A DNA stretch of 48,929 bases from Alsobacter soli (GCA_945883115.1 CAMCXA010000015.1:1-48929); one strand, 5' to 3'. Positions 23,653 through 33,122 are shown, counted from the first letter of the stretch. Translations and numbers: made by a program. The notes: generated from the sequence alone by a model not told the origin.

Positions 23653-24900
23653 ATGTTGGACGCACTTTTTGGAATAGGCAATCTCGTTGCAATCACAGGG
23701 TGGATCGTCCTCATCCTCATTCCCGCATGGCGCAATCTGGCTCAGATCATCGCTGAGACACTCATTCCCGTTCTTCTGGCACTCGCTTATACGGCTCTGA
23801 TCGGCGTTTGGTGGAGCCGCGGAGAAGGCGGGTTCGGATCGCTCGATGATGTGGCGCTGCTTTTTCAATCGCGGCCCTTATTATTGGCGGGATGGCTGCA
23901 TTATCTGGCATTCGATCTTCTGGTCGGCGCGTGGGTCGCACGAACGGCGCGGGCGGAGGGCATCGCCCACCCCATTGTCATCCCGTTGCTGCTGCTGACT
24001 TTCCTGTTCGGTCCTGTCGGCTATCTGGGCCTGCAGATCATCCGGCTGTCGCGTCGATGGGGCTCTGCTGCCGGGGCTAATACCGGGCTTTCCGGACTGC
24101 GCGACCGATGGGCCGAGTTCTGTTCCCGAGAACCGATCCTCGTTTGGTTCAGCCTGATCCTTCTTCTCTCGATGATCCCGACCGCTATCGCCTACGGACT
24201 GGATGATCGGACGCTGAACGGCGTGAATATCTGGATGAAACCGCTCAAATTCCAGCTCTCCCTCGCTGTCTTCGGTTTGACGCTCGTGTGGTTGATGCCT
24301 CTGGCGAGCCAAGCCTTTCGCCGCGGGTGGGGCGGGCGATTGATCGTCTGGGGCTTCATCGTTCCGGCGGCCTATGAAATCGGTTACATCGTCTGGCGCG
24401 CGTCGCGTGGCGAGGCATCGCACTTCAACATCGAGACTCCGCTTGCCTCCATGCTCTATAGTCTCATGGGCGTCGGAGCCATTACGATCGCGGCGACATC
24501 TTTGGTGCTTGCTTACGGGATTTTGCGGAACAACTCACGACCAGCGCCATCCGCTTTCCGCCTCGCAGCGATCATCGGCCTTGTTCTCAGCTTTGTATTT
24601 GCGACCGTCAATGGCATGTCGATGGGGGGAGCGCGTCTCGGCCATTTTGTGGGCCAGCCACCTATGGATGGCAGCTTTGTTCCGATTTTCGGATGGTCCC
24701 TCGCTGTAGGTGACCTCAGGGTTGCGCATTTCCTCGGCTTGCATGCGCAGCAGGTCATTCCGTTCGCCGGTGCTGTGTTGGCGGGGATGAATGTTGCACG
24801 AGGCAGACTGGTGCTGATCGCCTTCAGTGTGGCCTATGCCGCTTTGACGCTGTTCACGTTCGTTCAGGCGCTCCAGGGCCGGCCCTTCGTGTCTTTGTGA
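23653..24900 (+). CDS. ABA4-like (DUF4281) domain fused to a second polytopic membrane domain
   Basis: A 415-residue integral membrane protein. The first 140 residues (LFGIGNLVAITGWIVLILIP, then LLLAGWLHYLAFDLLVGAW and FLFGPVGYLGLQI) match the ABA4-like/DUF4281 family, four helices, named for a plant neoxanthin synthesis protein. From about residue 165 a second unit of six or seven helices follows, with conserved-looking blocks NGVNIWMKPLKFQLSLAVF and LRVAHFLGLHAQQVIPFAGA. I do not know a function for that unit; in other genomes a similar protein seems to occur alone (from memory). GGAGG lies 7-8 bases before ATG 23653. Control by the divergent TetR is likely. Confidence 0.8.
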   Translation: MLDALFGIGNLVAITGWIVLILIPAWRNLAQIIAETLIPVLLALAYTALIGVWWSRGEGGFGSLDDVALLFQSRPLLLAGWLHYLAFDLLVGAWVARTARAEGIAHPIVIPLLLLTFLFGPVGYLGLQIIRLSRRWGSAAGANTGLSGLRDRWAEFCSREPILVWFSLILLLSMIPTAIAYGLDDRTLNGVNIWMKPLKFQLSLAVFGLTLVWLMPLASQAFRRGWGGRLIVWGFIVPAAYEIGYIVWRASRGEASHFNIETPLASMLYSLMGVGAITIAATSLVLAYGILRNNSRPAPSAFRLAAIIGLVLSFVFATVNGMSMGGARLGHFVGQPPMDGSFVPIFGWSLAVGDLRVAHFLGLHAQQVIPFAGAVLAGMNVARGRLVLIAFSVAYAALTLFTFVQALQGRPFVSL

Positions 24901-24913
24901 CTAAAGGTGCCGA

Positions 24914-25684
24914 TTAAAGAGGTTTCTCAGCCGCCAGCATATAGTTCACATCGAGGTCGCGCGAGCGTTTCCATTGGTTGGTGAACGGGTTGAAAACAAC
25001 CCCGTCACGCTGTGTGATGGTCAACCCGCCGCGCGCAATCGCAGCTTCCAATTCACGCGGGGTGACGAATTTGTCCCATTGATGCGTGCCTTTGGGGAGC
25101 CAGCCAAGCACGTATTCCGCGCCGACGATGGCGAGCGCGAAGGCCTTCAAGGTCCTGTTGAGCGTCGCCATAAACAGCATCCCGCCCGGCTTAGCAGCGG
25201 AGCAGCACGCGGCAACGAAGGCGGGGACATCGGCAACATGCTCGACGACTTCCATCGCAAGCACGATGTCGAACCGCTCGCCGCCCGCGACGACATCCTC
25301 GACGGTCGTTTGCCGATAGGTGATCGCAAGGCCCGATTCCGCCGCATGGAGGCGTGACACCTCGATATTGGTCGGTGCCGGGTCGATGCCGACAACATTA
25401 GCGCCCAGCCGTGTCAGCGGTTCGCACAGCAAGCCGCCGCCGCAGCCAATATCGAGGACGGATAGTCCTTCGAGCGGACGACCGAGCGCGACGTCCCGCG
25501 CCCAATGCCGTGCCGCCGCGTCACGGATCACCTGCAGCCGAACGGGGTTGAATTTGTGCAACGTCCCCATCGGCCCCTTGGGATCCCACCACGTTCTGGC
25601 GATCCGCTCGAAGCGAGCGACTTCGTCCTGATCAATGGTTGATCCGACTTGGTGTCCTTTTGAGCGATCACGAACCCTGTTCAT
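24914..25684 (-). CDS. ubiG: Bifunctional ubiquinone biosynthesis O-methyltransferase
   Basis: A 256-residue SAM-dependent enzyme performing both O-methylations in ubiquinone synthesis. UbiG marks are DQDEVARFERIARTWWDPKGPMG at the N-terminus, FNPVRLQVIRD, the SAM loop VLDIGCGGGLLCEPL (about residue 75), EVVEHV in motif II, and HQWDKFVTPREL with NPFTNQW near the end. Upstream in-frame ATGs exist at 25726 and 25753, but the 25684 start has a purine-rich ribosome site and gives the usual length. It diverges from lysC, the common order in Hyphomicrobiales. Confidence 0.95.
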   Translation of the reverse strand: MNRVRDRSKGHQVGSTIDQDEVARFERIARTWWDPKGPMGTLHKFNPVRLQVIRDAAARHWARDVALGRPLEGLSVLDIGCGGGLLCEPLTRLGANVVGIDPAPTNIEVSRLHAAESGLAITYRQTTVEDVVAGGERFDIVLAMEVVEHVADVPAFVAACCSAAKPGGMLFMATLNRTLKAFALAIVGAEYVLGWLPKGTHQWDKFVTPRELEAAIARGGLTITQRDGVVFNPFTNQWKRSRDLDVNYMLAAEKPL

Positions 25685-25833
25685 CTTCTCTTTCCCGATT
25701 TCCGTGCCAGTCAACCGCATGATCATGTTGACAGCGCGCCGTTGCGCCGTCATGGATGTGCGCCCTTTTCAGCAATAGCGCGTCGTGACCAAAAGTCACG
25801 GCATGCCCGACCAAAGAGAACATTATAGCGCTC

Positions 25834-27072
25834 ATGGCCACACTCGTCATGAAATTCGGCGGAACATCCGTCGCGACCCTTGATCGCATCCGCAACGTCG
25901 CTCGCCATGTCAAGCGCGAAGTCGATGCGGGCTACCACGTGGCCGTTGTCGTTTCAGCCATGTCCGGCAAGACAAACGAGCTGGTCGGGTGGTGCAAGGA
26001 CGCCTCCGCCCTTCATGATATGCGGGAATATGATGCCGTAGTCGCCTCGGGCGAACAGGTGACATCCGGCCTTCTGGCGATTGTTTTACAGAATATGGGC
26101 ATTGCCGCGCGATCGTGGCAGGGATGGCAGATCCCGATCCGTACCGATGATGCGCATGGCTCGGCCAGAATCGTTGGCGTGGACGGAACGGCCCTCACCG
26201 ATCATTTCGTGCGGCTGAACGAAGTTGCAGTGATTGCAGGCTTTCAAGGCATTCATGAGCCGACAGGACGGCTTGCGACGTTGGGCCGGGGTGGCTCGGA
26301 CACCAGCGCCGTCGCCATCGCAGCCGCGATCAATGCCGAACGCTGCGATATTTACACAGACGTGGATGGGGTCTACACGACCGATCCGCGGATCGTCCCG
26401 AAGGCCCAGCGGCTGGAAAAGGTCGCGTTCGAGGAAATGCTCGAAATGGCCTCGATGGGCGCAAAGGTTTTGCAGGTTCGCTCGGTCGAACTGGCAATGG
26501 TTCATCGGGTCCCGACTTATGTCCGCTCGTCCTTCGACGATCCGGACAGCCCGCAACCGGGCACTCTCATCTGCGGCGAGGAGGATATCTTGGAACAGCA
26601 GATCATCACCGGCATTGCGTATTCGAAAGACGAAGCGCAGATCACACTCCGGCGCGTCGCCGACAAACCGGGCGTTGCCGCCGCGATTTTCGTGCCGCTG
26701 GCCGACGCCAATATCAATGTCGACATGATCATTCAGGTCGTATCCGACGATACAACGGCGACTGATATCACCTTCACCGTGCCGACCGCGGATTTTGATC
26801 GCGCGAAAACGATCCTTGAAGGTATCCACGACCAGATCGGCTACGCCTCCCTGCAAGGGGCGACAGATGTGGTGAAAGTTTCAGCAATTGGCGTCGGAAT
26901 GCGCAGTCATGCAGGTGTTGCAGCGAAGGCTTTCAAAGCGCTCGCCGACAAGGGAATCAATATCCGCGCGATCACGACCTCGGAAATCAAGTTCTCCGTC
27001 CTGATTGATCAGGCCTATACCGAGCTTGCCGTAAGGACATTGCATTCCCTTTACGGGTTGGACAAACCCTGA
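25834..27072 (+). CDS. lysC: Aspartate kinase
   Basis: A 412-residue enzyme starting the aspartate pathway to lysine, threonine and methionine. The kinase domain opens with VMKFGGTSVA (KFGGTS at residues 7-12) and contains GRGGSDTSAVAIAAA and CDIYTDVDGVYTTDPRIVP. Two ACT domains lie in the C-terminal 140 residues (TLRRVADKPGVAAAIF... and VSAIGVGMRSHAGVAAKAF), the expected site of feedback control by lysine and threonine. It is the single-function alpha/beta-type kinase of this group. The stop codon lies inside a 14-base palindrome. Confidence 0.96.
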   Translation: MATLVMKFGGTSVATLDRIRNVARHVKREVDAGYHVAVVVSAMSGKTNELVGWCKDASALHDMREYDAVVASGEQVTSGLLAIVLQNMGIAARSWQGWQIPIRTDDAHGSARIVGVDGTALTDHFVRLNEVAVIAGFQGIHEPTGRLATLGRGGSDTSAVAIAAAINAERCDIYTDVDGVYTTDPRIVPKAQRLEKVAFEEMLEMASMGAKVLQVRSVELAMVHRVPTYVRSSFDDPDSPQPGTLICGEEDILEQQIITGIAYSKDEAQITLRRVADKPGVAAAIFVPLADANINVDMIIQVVSDDTTATDITFTVPTADFDRAKTILEGIHDQIGYASLQGATDVVKVSAIGVGMRSHAGVAAKAFKALADKGINIRAITTSEIKFSVLIDQAYTELAVRTLHSLYGLDKP

Positions 27073-27106
27073 CAGGCCTGTCAAAGACGGATTGGTTCAG
27101 TCTTTG
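27070..27106. repeat. Palindrome and stem-loop after lysC
   Basis: TGACAGGCCTGTCA (27070-27083) is an exact palindrome beginning with the lysC stop codon. An overlapping alternative stem, CAAAGAC paired with GTCTTTG (27082-27088 with 27100-27106), follows. There is no T run, so this is not a classical terminator, but the two mutually exclusive structures could slow or stop transcription between lysC and ptsP. Confidence 0.35.
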
Positions 27107-27214
27107 CATTGCGTCCTCGGTCCCGATCATTTATCAGGCGAGGGTGAGAGCGATCTCGATAGATAACTGTCATTAATGGCCAAGCTTTAAACTGGCCGCG
27201 TGAGGAAACAGCCC

Positions 27215-29482
27215 ATGCGATCCGCGCTCGGCGGTCCTAGACTCTTGTTGCGTCGGCTCCGCGAAGTGATGGCGGAACCGGTCAATGCGCAGGCGCGCCT
27301 CGACAAGATTGTGACTGTCATTGCCTCCAATATGGTTGCGGAAGTGTGCTCCTTCTACGTGATGCGGGCGGATAACACGCTTGAGCTGTTTGCGACCGAA
27401 GGCCTCAAGCGCGAAGCCGTGCATCTAACAACGATGAAAGCGGGTGAAGGCCTTGTGGGTTTGATCGCCCAGCAAGCCGAACCCCTGAACCTGCCAAACG
27501 CCCAATCCCATCCGTCCTTCTCGTACAAGCCCGAGACGGGCGAAGAAATCTATCAATCCTTCCTCGGCGTTCCTGTCTTGCGGGCCGGGAACACGCTCGG
27601 CGTCATGGTTGTCCAGAACCGCGCGCACCGGCTCTATTCCGAAGAAGAGGTCGAGGCGCTGCAAACCACCGCCATGGTGTTGGCGGAGATGATCGCCTCG
27701 GGTGAATTGCAAGCCCTCGCAAGGCCCGGTCTTGATATCGCCCTTCGTCGCCGGATGACGCTGACGGGAGAAGCCCTCGCGGACGGCGTCGGCCTCGGCC
27801 ATGCCGTGATGCACGAACCGCGCGTCGTGATCTCGAACCTGATTGCCGATGATCCCGATCTTGAAAAACAACGTCTGGACGAGGCGATTGACGGTCTGCG
27901 ATCCTCGATCGATCTTCTGGTCGATCATGGCGACGTCGCCCATACCGGTGAGCATCGGGAAGTGCTTGAAACATTCCGCATGTTTGCCAATGATCCCGGC
28001 TGGATGCGGCGTCTGCGGGAAGCAGTCCTCTCCGGCCTGACTGCGGAAGCAGCGGTCGAGCGCGTCCAGTCCGACAACCGCGCCCGGATGCTCCGCCAGA
28101 CGGATCCCTATCTGAGGGATCGTCTGCATGATCTTGATGAGTTGGCCAATCGACTGCTGCATCGTCTTGTCGGTCGCGATATGGTCAGCGGACAAATCCA
28201 GCTCCCCGAGAATGCCATCGTCGTTGCCCGCTCCATGGGCCCGGCCGCCCTGCTCGATTATGACCGTTCGAGATTGCGCGGTTTGATCCTCGAGGAAGGC
28301 GGCCCCACCAGTCACGTTGCCATTGTCGCGCGTGCACTCGGTATTCCTGCTGTCGGCATGGTTGAAAACATCACTGGCCTTGTCGAGGCAGGCGATGCGC
28401 TGATCGTTGACGGTGCAACAGGGCAGGTGCATGTCCGCCCGCAGCAGGATGTCGAAGACGCCTACAAGGAAAAGGCCCGCCTGCGCGCGCGTCGTCAGGA
28501 GCAATACCGCACGCTCAGGGATGTTCCCGCCATTTCAAAAGACGGTGTGCCGATTTCCCTCAACATGAATGCCGGATTGCTCATCGATCTGCCGCATATG
28601 AATGCCACCGGCGCGCACGGGATCGGCCTGTTCCGCACCGAACTCCAATTCATGATCGCGGAACGGATGCCGACGCCGACGGAACAGATCACGCTCTACA
28701 AAACCGTTCTCGAGGCTGTCGGCGACAAACAGGTCACCTTCCGCACACTTGATATCGGCGGCGACAAAATCCTGCCCTATATGAGGGCGCGCGAAGAGGA
28801 AAACCCCGCCCTCGGCTGGCGTGCGATCCGGATCGGTCTTGATCGTCCGGGATTGCTCAGAGCGCAGTTGCGAGCGCTTCTAAAGGCAGCGGCAGGCCGT
28901 CATCTCAAAATCATGTTCCCGATGGTCGCAAGCGTCGACGAATTTGTCCGCGCGAAGGCACTGGTCCAGCGCGAGCAGGAACACCTTGTCCGCTACCATC
29001 ACGCCGTGCCGGAAAGCGTCAAACTGGGTGTGATGGTGGAAGTGCCCTCGCTTCTGTTTGAAATTGACGAGATTGCCGCAGAAGCCGATTTTCTCTCCGT
29101 CGGCTCGAATGATCTGATGCAGTTTCTCTATGCTGCCGATCGTGAAAACCCCTTGATTTCCAATCGCTTTGATCCCCTCGGTCCCGCCTCTCTCAGGGCT
29201 TTGCGGTTGATTGCCGAAGCCGGGAAAAAAGCAGGCATTCCGGTTACGCTCTGCGGCGAACTCGGGGGCAAGCCGCTCGAAGCGATGACGTTGATTGCCA
29301 TCGGCTACCAGTCCCTGTCCATGTCGCCAGCCGCCATCGGCCCGGTCAAGGCGATGCTGCTCGATCTTGATATTCGTGCCGCCAGGGAGAAGATTTTGGA
29401 TCTTCTCGACCATGCCGGTGGCATAGCTACCTTACGGCCTGCCATAGAAGCCTTTGCACGGGATCACGGCATCCCCATTTAG
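27215..29482 (+). CDS. ptsP: Phosphoenolpyruvate--protein phosphotransferase PtsP (enzyme I-Ntr)
   Basis: A 755-residue first enzyme of the nitrogen-related PTS, passing phosphate from phosphoenolpyruvate to NPr. It has an N-terminal GAF domain (about residues 20-165), which binds glutamine or similar signals in relatives, then the PEP-utiliser domains. The phosphorylated histidine is H367 in [18 protein letters not shown], followed by [38 protein letters not shown] and the C-terminal [17 protein letters not shown] at 27200 is in frame, but ATG 27215 has GAGGAA 7-8 bases ahead. The Ntr partners (ptsN, NPr) are not in the window. Confidence 0.96.
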   Translation: MRSALGGPRLLLRRLREVMAEPVNAQARLDKIVTVIASNMVAEVCSFYVMRADNTLELFATEGLKREAVHLTTMKAGEGLVGLIAQQAEPLNLPNAQSHPSFSYKPETGEEIYQSFLGVPVLRAGNTLGVMVVQNRAHRLYSEEEVEALQTTAMVLAEMIASGELQALARPGLDIALRRRMTLTGEALADGVGLGHAVMHEPRVVISNLIADDPDLEKQRLDEAIDGLRSSIDLLVDHGDVAHTGEHREVLETFRMFANDPGWMRRLREAVLSGLTAEAAVERVQSDNRARMLRQTDPYLRDRLHDLDELANRLLHRLVGRDMVSGQIQLPENAIVVARSMGPAALLDYDRSRLRGLILEEGGPTSHVAIVARALGIPAVGMVENITGLVEAGDALIVDGATGQVHVRPQQDVEDAYKEKARLRARRQEQYRTLRDVPAISKDGVPISLNMNAGLLIDLPHMNATGAHGIGLFRTELQFMIAERMPTPTEQITLYKTVLEAVGDKQVTFRTLDIGGDKILPYMRAREEENPALGWRAIRIGLDRPGLLRAQLRALLKAAAGRHLKIMFPMVASVDEFVRAKALVQREQEHLVRYHHAVPESVKLGVMVEVPSLLFEIDEIAAEADFLSVGSNDLMQFLYAADRENPLISNRFDPLGPASLRALRLIAEAGKKAGIPVTLCGELGGKPLEAMTLIAIGYQSLSMSPAAIGPVKAMLLDLDIRAAREKILDLLDHAGGIATLRPAIEAFARDHGIPI

Positions 29483-29532
29483 CGGGCATTCTGCGCCTGC
29501 CCGTCCTCCCGTTCTCCGCACCTCCGGTTCAC

Positions 29533-30615
29533 ATGAATATTCCAGAACAAAAACTCGATGCCATTCTCACGCGTCACGCCATCGCCTCGGACAGGCTGAA
29601 TGCCGGGCCGGACGCGGAATCCTTTGTGGCACTCTCGCGGGAATTGTCCGAGCTGCAGCCCATCGTCGATGCCATCACCGCCCTCAAGGCCATTGATCGG
29701 GAAATCACGGATCTGGAGGCCTTGGCCAGCGACAGCAGCAATGATGCTGACATGCGGAACCTCGCCGAGGAGGAACGCCGCGAGTGCCTGATCCGGCAGG
29801 AAAGTTCTGCAAAAGAACTGCGGCTGTTGCTCCTGCCAAAAGACGCCGCCGATATGCGGGGGGCCATTCTCGAAGTGCGCGCCGGAACCGGCGGCGACGA
29901 GGCAGCGCTGTTTGCCGGTGATCTTTTCCGCATGTATCAGCGTTATGCCGAAGGGCGGCGTTGGACGATCGACATTCTCTCCGCCTCGGAGGGTACGATG
30001 GGCGGGTACAAGGAAATTATTGCCGAAATCAACGGCGCAGGTGTCTTCGGTCGCCTCAAATTTGAGAGTGGCGTGCATCGGGTCCAGCGCGTGCCGGATA
30101 CGGAAACAAGCGGACGTATCCATACCTCGGCCGCGACCGTTGCGGTTCTGCCGATCCCCGAGCCGCTCGATGTCGTGATTGATGATCGCGACCTCGTGAT
30201 CGAAACCATGCGGGCGGGCGGCGCTGGCGGCCAGCACGTCAACAAGACCGAAAGCGCGATCCGGATGACCCATGTTCCAACGGGTTTGGTTGTCATGATG
30301 CAGGATGAACGCTCGCAACATCGTAACCGCGCAAAAGCGATGGACGTTCTGAGAACCCGCATATTCGACCTCGAACGCCGCAAGCGATCCGATGCGGAGG
30401 CGGCCGAGCGCCGCGGACAGGTCGGATCGGGTGATCGTTCCGAACGGATTAGAACCTATAATTTCCCGCAAGGCCGCCTGACCGACCACAGAATCAATCT
30501 GACCCTCTACAAACTGCCGGAAATTGTCGCCGGCATCGCGCTTGATGAGGTCATTGACCCGTTGATCGCGGAACATCAGGCCGAATTGCTAGGTGCCGAG
30601 GAGATGCCATCATGA
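29533..30615 (+). CDS. prfA: Peptide chain release factor 1
   Basis: A 360-residue release factor that reads UAA and UAG stop codons. The PxT codon-recognition tripeptide is PDT at residues 188-190 ([10 protein letters not shown]), followed by [15 protein letters not shown]. The catalytic GGQ is at 232-234 in [17 protein letters not shown]. Length is standard. It follows ptsP by 50 bases, and its stop overlaps the ATG of prmC, whose product methylates the glutamine of this GGQ motif, so the two are functionally linked. Confidence 0.97.
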   Translation: MNIPEQKLDAILTRHAIASDRLNAGPDAESFVALSRELSELQPIVDAITALKAIDREITDLEALASDSSNDADMRNLAEEERRECLIRQESSAKELRLLLLPKDAADMRGAILEVRAGTGGDEAALFAGDLFRMYQRYAEGRRWTIDILSASEGTMGGYKEIIAEINGAGVFGRLKFESGVHRVQRVPDTETSGRIHTSAATVAVLPIPEPLDVVIDDRDLVIETMRAGGAGGQHVNKTESAIRMTHVPTGLVVMMQDERSQHRNRAKAMDVLRTRIFDLERRKRSDAEAAERRGQVGSGDRSERIRTYNFPQGRLTDHRINLTLYKLPEIVAGIALDEVIDPLIAEHQAELLGAEEMPS

Positions 30616-31490
30616 CCCTTCAGCACGATATGACCCGGGTTCAGACCCTGAAATCTCTCGGCGAGACATTCCGCAGCGCCGGGATCGACACCGCACAGCG
30701 TGATGCGCGTCTCCTCTTGCTTAGCGCGGCGGGGATCTCCCATCTCGATCTGATCCAGTCTCCGCGCGAGACTTTGGGGCACGAAGTCGCAGAAAAACTC
30801 AGCGACCAGATTGCCCGCCGCCTCAAACGGGAGCCCGTGGCCCGCATTCTGGGCGAGTGGGAATTCTGGAGCCTCCCCTTCACGCTCAGCCCGGCCACCT
30901 TGGTTCCCCGCCCTGACAGCGAAACCGTGGTTGCAGCCGCCCTCATCGCCCTCAAGGAGCGGCGTCACGCCAGTGACGGCCTGCGGATTCTCGATCTTGG
31001 AACCGGTACAGGCTGCCTGCTGATCTCGTTGCTGCACGAATTGCCGGGTGCAACAGGCATCGGCGTTGATCTGCATGATGAGGCCGTTCAGACAGCCTGG
31101 CTGAACGCCAAACGCAACGCCGTTGATCAACGTGCCGAATTCATCGTCTCGAATTGGGGCGAGAAGCTGAATACCCGTTTCGATCTGATCATCTCGAACC
31201 CGCCCTATATTCCGGATCGCGTGATCAACGGGCTTGAGCCCGAAGTTCGGGAACACGACCCGCGCCTCGCGCTCTCGGGTGGAACGGACGGGCTGGATGC
31301 GTATCGTGCCATTGCCGACCATCTCCCCGATCTGCTTGCCCCGGGCGGCATTGTCGGGCTCGAAATCGGATCGGACCAGTCTGAAACGGTTTCAGGCCTC
31401 TACCGGCGCGCCGGATACGAAATCGAAGGGCCGTTTGCCGATTTTGGTGCGCGTCCGCGCGCGCTCATTCTCAGGAAAGACCAGGCCTAA
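30612..31490 (+). CDS. prmC: Release factor glutamine N5-methyltransferase
   Basis: A 292-residue enzyme that methylates the GGQ glutamine of release factors. It has an N-terminal helical domain (residues 1-85), then [13 protein letters not shown], the SAM loop [16 protein letters not shown] (about 127-142), and the diagnostic NPPY at 196-199 in [12 protein letters not shown]. Its start overlaps the prfA stop by 4 bases, so both are made from one transcript. A 390-base stretch without a convincing gene follows. Confidence 0.96.
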   Translation: MTLQHDMTRVQTLKSLGETFRSAGIDTAQRDARLLLLSAAGISHLDLIQSPRETLGHEVAEKLSDQIARRLKREPVARILGEWEFWSLPFTLSPATLVPRPDSETVVAAALIALKERRHASDGLRILDLGTGTGCLLISLLHELPGATGIGVDLHDEAVQTAWLNAKRNAVDQRAEFIVSNWGEKLNTRFDLIISNPPYIPDRVINGLEPEVREHDPRLALSGGTDGLDAYRAIADHLPDLLAPGGIVGLEIGSDQSETVSGLYRRAGYEIEGPFADFGARPRALILRKDQA

Positions 31491-31881
31491 ATTTATCCAC
31501 ATGGGGGACCATTACGGGCTTTCCTTCTTTCGCAGGAAAGATTATATGATTTCTTATTGGATTCAACGGTACCTCTGGATCATAAAATCCGGACTGATCG
31601 CAGGCTCCTATTCTCCGTGGACATTTTGGAGATTTTGATCCTCTCGGTATAGGTGCCGCTGACTGAATATCAGTCAGGCAGATGGTATGATCCAGCCTTT
31701 GACACGTAAACGGTATTGCTCAACTCCTTGTTGGCAATTCCGGTAACAACCGATTATTTCGAAGCGCACATGCAACACTCCTGATCAAGCCGGGAACTAA
31801 AGCTCAAGGCGCGATGAGCCCGGACAGGCCTTTAACCCAAAACAGAGCGGATACGGACAAGTGATGAACGAAGGACGTTCG
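31491..31881. other. Long intergenic region before the DUF4167 gene
   Basis: This is the longest gap in the window and is more AT-rich than its flanks by eye. It holds a 45-codon frame at 31501-31638 (starting MGDHYGLSFFRRKDY) without clear coding signs, a 19-base inverted repeat at 31659-31677, and a perfect TTGACA at 31699-31704 with no clear -10 box (AACTCC at 17 bases). The AAGGA ribosome site of the next gene is at about 31870. I see no tRNA fold or terminator with a T run. Confidence 0.5.
31659..31677. repeat. Inverted repeat CTGACTG...CAGTCAG
   Basis: Two exact seven-base arms are separated by AATAT in the gap between prmC and the DUF4167 gene. The AT-rich centre and lack of a following T run suggest a protein-binding site or leader hairpin rather than a terminator. 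Confidence 0.5.
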
Positions 31882-32898
31882 ATGAGACCCAATCATCAGA
31901 ACAAGCGCATGCGTGGTCGCAATCGTGGCGGTAGTGGCGGCGGCGGTGGAAGTAGTGGCGGCGGACGCGGTCCCAATCCTCTGACGCGGAGTTACGAGTC
32001 GAATGGCCCCGATGTCAAAGTTCGTGGCACGGCTCAAAGTATTGCCGAGAAATATCTCCAGCTTGGCCGGGATGCGCAGGCAACAGGTGACTATGTCGCT
32101 GCGGAAAGCTTTTTCCAGCACGCGGAACATTATCTCCGCCTGATTGCAGCTGCACAGGAACAATATCAGCTGCAAAATCCGGGTTTTCGCGGATTCGATG
32201 CGCCTGAAGGCGAGTCGGATGACAATGAGGAGGAAGGCGCGCCTTTCAGTCAGGGCCAACCGCAACCCGATGTCAGACCCGCATTTTGGGCTCAAACCGA
32301 TCAGGAAGGCGCGGACGATATGCGCCAACCCTATGCGCCGCAGGATCAGCGCGAGTATAGCCCCCGTGACCAGCAAGGCCGACAATTGCGCGATCAGCGC
32401 CCGTTCCCGCCACGGGAGCAACGCGATCAGCGTTTTCAATCCCGCGACCAACGTGGTTTTCAACCGCGCGAACAACGCGATTACCAGCCAAGAGACGGGC
32501 AACAGAGAGACCAACAGCCGAGAGAGCAACAGCCAAGATTCGTGCAGCCGTCGGAAGCACCCGACCAGCAGCCGCGTGAATATCAGCCACGCGAACCGCG
32601 GCAGCCGCAAGAAACTGGCAGGCAAGAATCAGGTAGACAAGAGAGCCGGTATGATGGCCGACGCACTCGCGAGCCTAGGCCTGCCCCGGCTCCAATGCCG
32701 CTAGAGGCCGAGCAGCCTTCTTTGCCAACCTTCATCACCGCACCGGTTCGTGTGCCGGTTGTGAGCGAGCCTGAGAGTTCCGCAACACCGCGTCAGGAAG
32801 CGGTTTCAGTCACACCGGAAAGCACAACGCCAATCGGCGTAAAGCGCCGGGGTCGTCCGCCCAAAGCGCGTCCTGCCGAAGACACGCCATCTGAATGA
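31882..32898 (+). CDS. DUF4167 protein, glycine/arginine-rich head and glutamine-rich tail
   Basis: A 338-residue protein. The N-terminus (RPNHQNKRMRGRNRGGSGGGGG) is arginine/glycine-rich, then comes the conserved DUF4167 core at about residues 30-95 (RSYESNGPDVKVRGTAQSIAEKYLQLGRD, then YFQHAEHYLR-type sequence). Residues 125-255 are a degenerate QPREQRDQR-like low-complexity region, and the C-terminus is basic (KRRGRPPKARP). An RNA-binding role is suggested by the RG-rich head and AT-hook-like GRPPK, but none is proven here. ATG 31882 has AAGGA 6 bases ahead; GTG 31861 and ATG 31864 are alternatives. The position between prmC and clpB is typical of Hyphomicrobiales. Confidence 0.9.
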   Translation: MRPNHQNKRMRGRNRGGSGGGGGSSGGGRGPNPLTRSYESNGPDVKVRGTAQSIAEKYLQLGRDAQATGDYVAAESFFQHAEHYLRLIAAAQEQYQLQNPGFRGFDAPEGESDDNEEEGAPFSQGQPQPDVRPAFWAQTDQEGADDMRQPYAPQDQREYSPRDQQGRQLRDQRPFPPREQRDQRFQSRDQRGFQPREQRDYQPRDGQQRDQQPREQQPRFVQPSEAPDQQPREYQPREPRQPQETGRQESGRQESRYDGRRTREPRPAPAPMPLEAEQPSLPTFITAPVRVPVVSEPESSATPRQEAVSVTPESTTPIGVKRRGRPPKARPAEDTPSE

Positions 32899-32927
32899 TG
32901 AATGCGTCAGGTGATCATTAAAGTTCA

Positions 32928-32954
32928 GGGAGGCCCCCAAGGCCTCCCTTTTTT
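32928..32954 (+). terminator. Rho-independent terminator after DUF4167
   Basis: A perfect eight-pair GC-rich stem, GGGAGGCC with GGCCTCCC, around a CCCAA loop is followed at once by six T residues. It lies 30 bases after the DUF4167 stop and separates that gene from clpB. It is the clearest intrinsic terminator in the window. Confidence 0.92.
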
Positions 32955-32997
32955 GTGCCTTGGTCATCCGGCACTAACCGTAACCGTAACACTACCC

Positions 32998-33028
32998 CTT
33001 TTGCTCCTGCCCAAGCCTTCCTATCTAT
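32998..33028 (+). promoter_or_regulatory. Candidate heat-shock (RpoH-type) promoter for clpB
   Basis: CTTTTG at 32998-33003 and CCTATCTAT at 33020-33028 are 16 bases apart. The downstream box resembles the CCTATAT -10 of alphaproteobacterial RpoH promoters; the -35 box is an imperfect match to CTTGA. clpB is an expected RpoH target. A short direct repeat, TAACCG twice plus TAAC, sits just upstream (about 32975-32990). Confidence 0.4.
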
Positions 33029-33122
33029 AGTGCATGGATCGCCTCCGGAGAGGGATCCGAATTCGGAGCAACGTGATCGGGCCCTTCGCGGACGAACCAT
33101 GTGCGGCCATTGGGAGAGTTAA

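Noticed and set aside
23551-23868. 106-codon N-terminal extension of the TetR gene
   Set aside because: It runs antisense to the first helices of the ABA4-like protein and through the palindrome; TetR proteins start close to the HTH.
27425-28504. Long open frame antisense to ptsP
   Set aside because: The plus strand encodes an unmistakable PtsP; the antisense frame is a by-product of codon bias in GC-rich DNA. Similar antisense frames in prfA (29479-30576), clpB (34491-35756) and secA (45454-46338) were rejected for the same reason.
31501-31638. 45-residue frame after prmC
   Set aside because: No clear ribosome binding site, the frame continues unbroken from a non-coding frame of prmC, and no recognisable features; kept only as a note in the gap entry.
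31804-32625. Antisense hydrophobic frame over the DUF4167 gene
   Set aside because: It mirrors the Q/R-rich repeat region; low-complexity coding DNA produces leucine/alanine-rich antisense frames.
32340-32640. CRISPR-like or tandem DNA repeat in DUF4167
   Set aside because: The repeats are degenerate at DNA level, in frame, and encode a Q/R/D low-complexity protein segment with no regular spacers.
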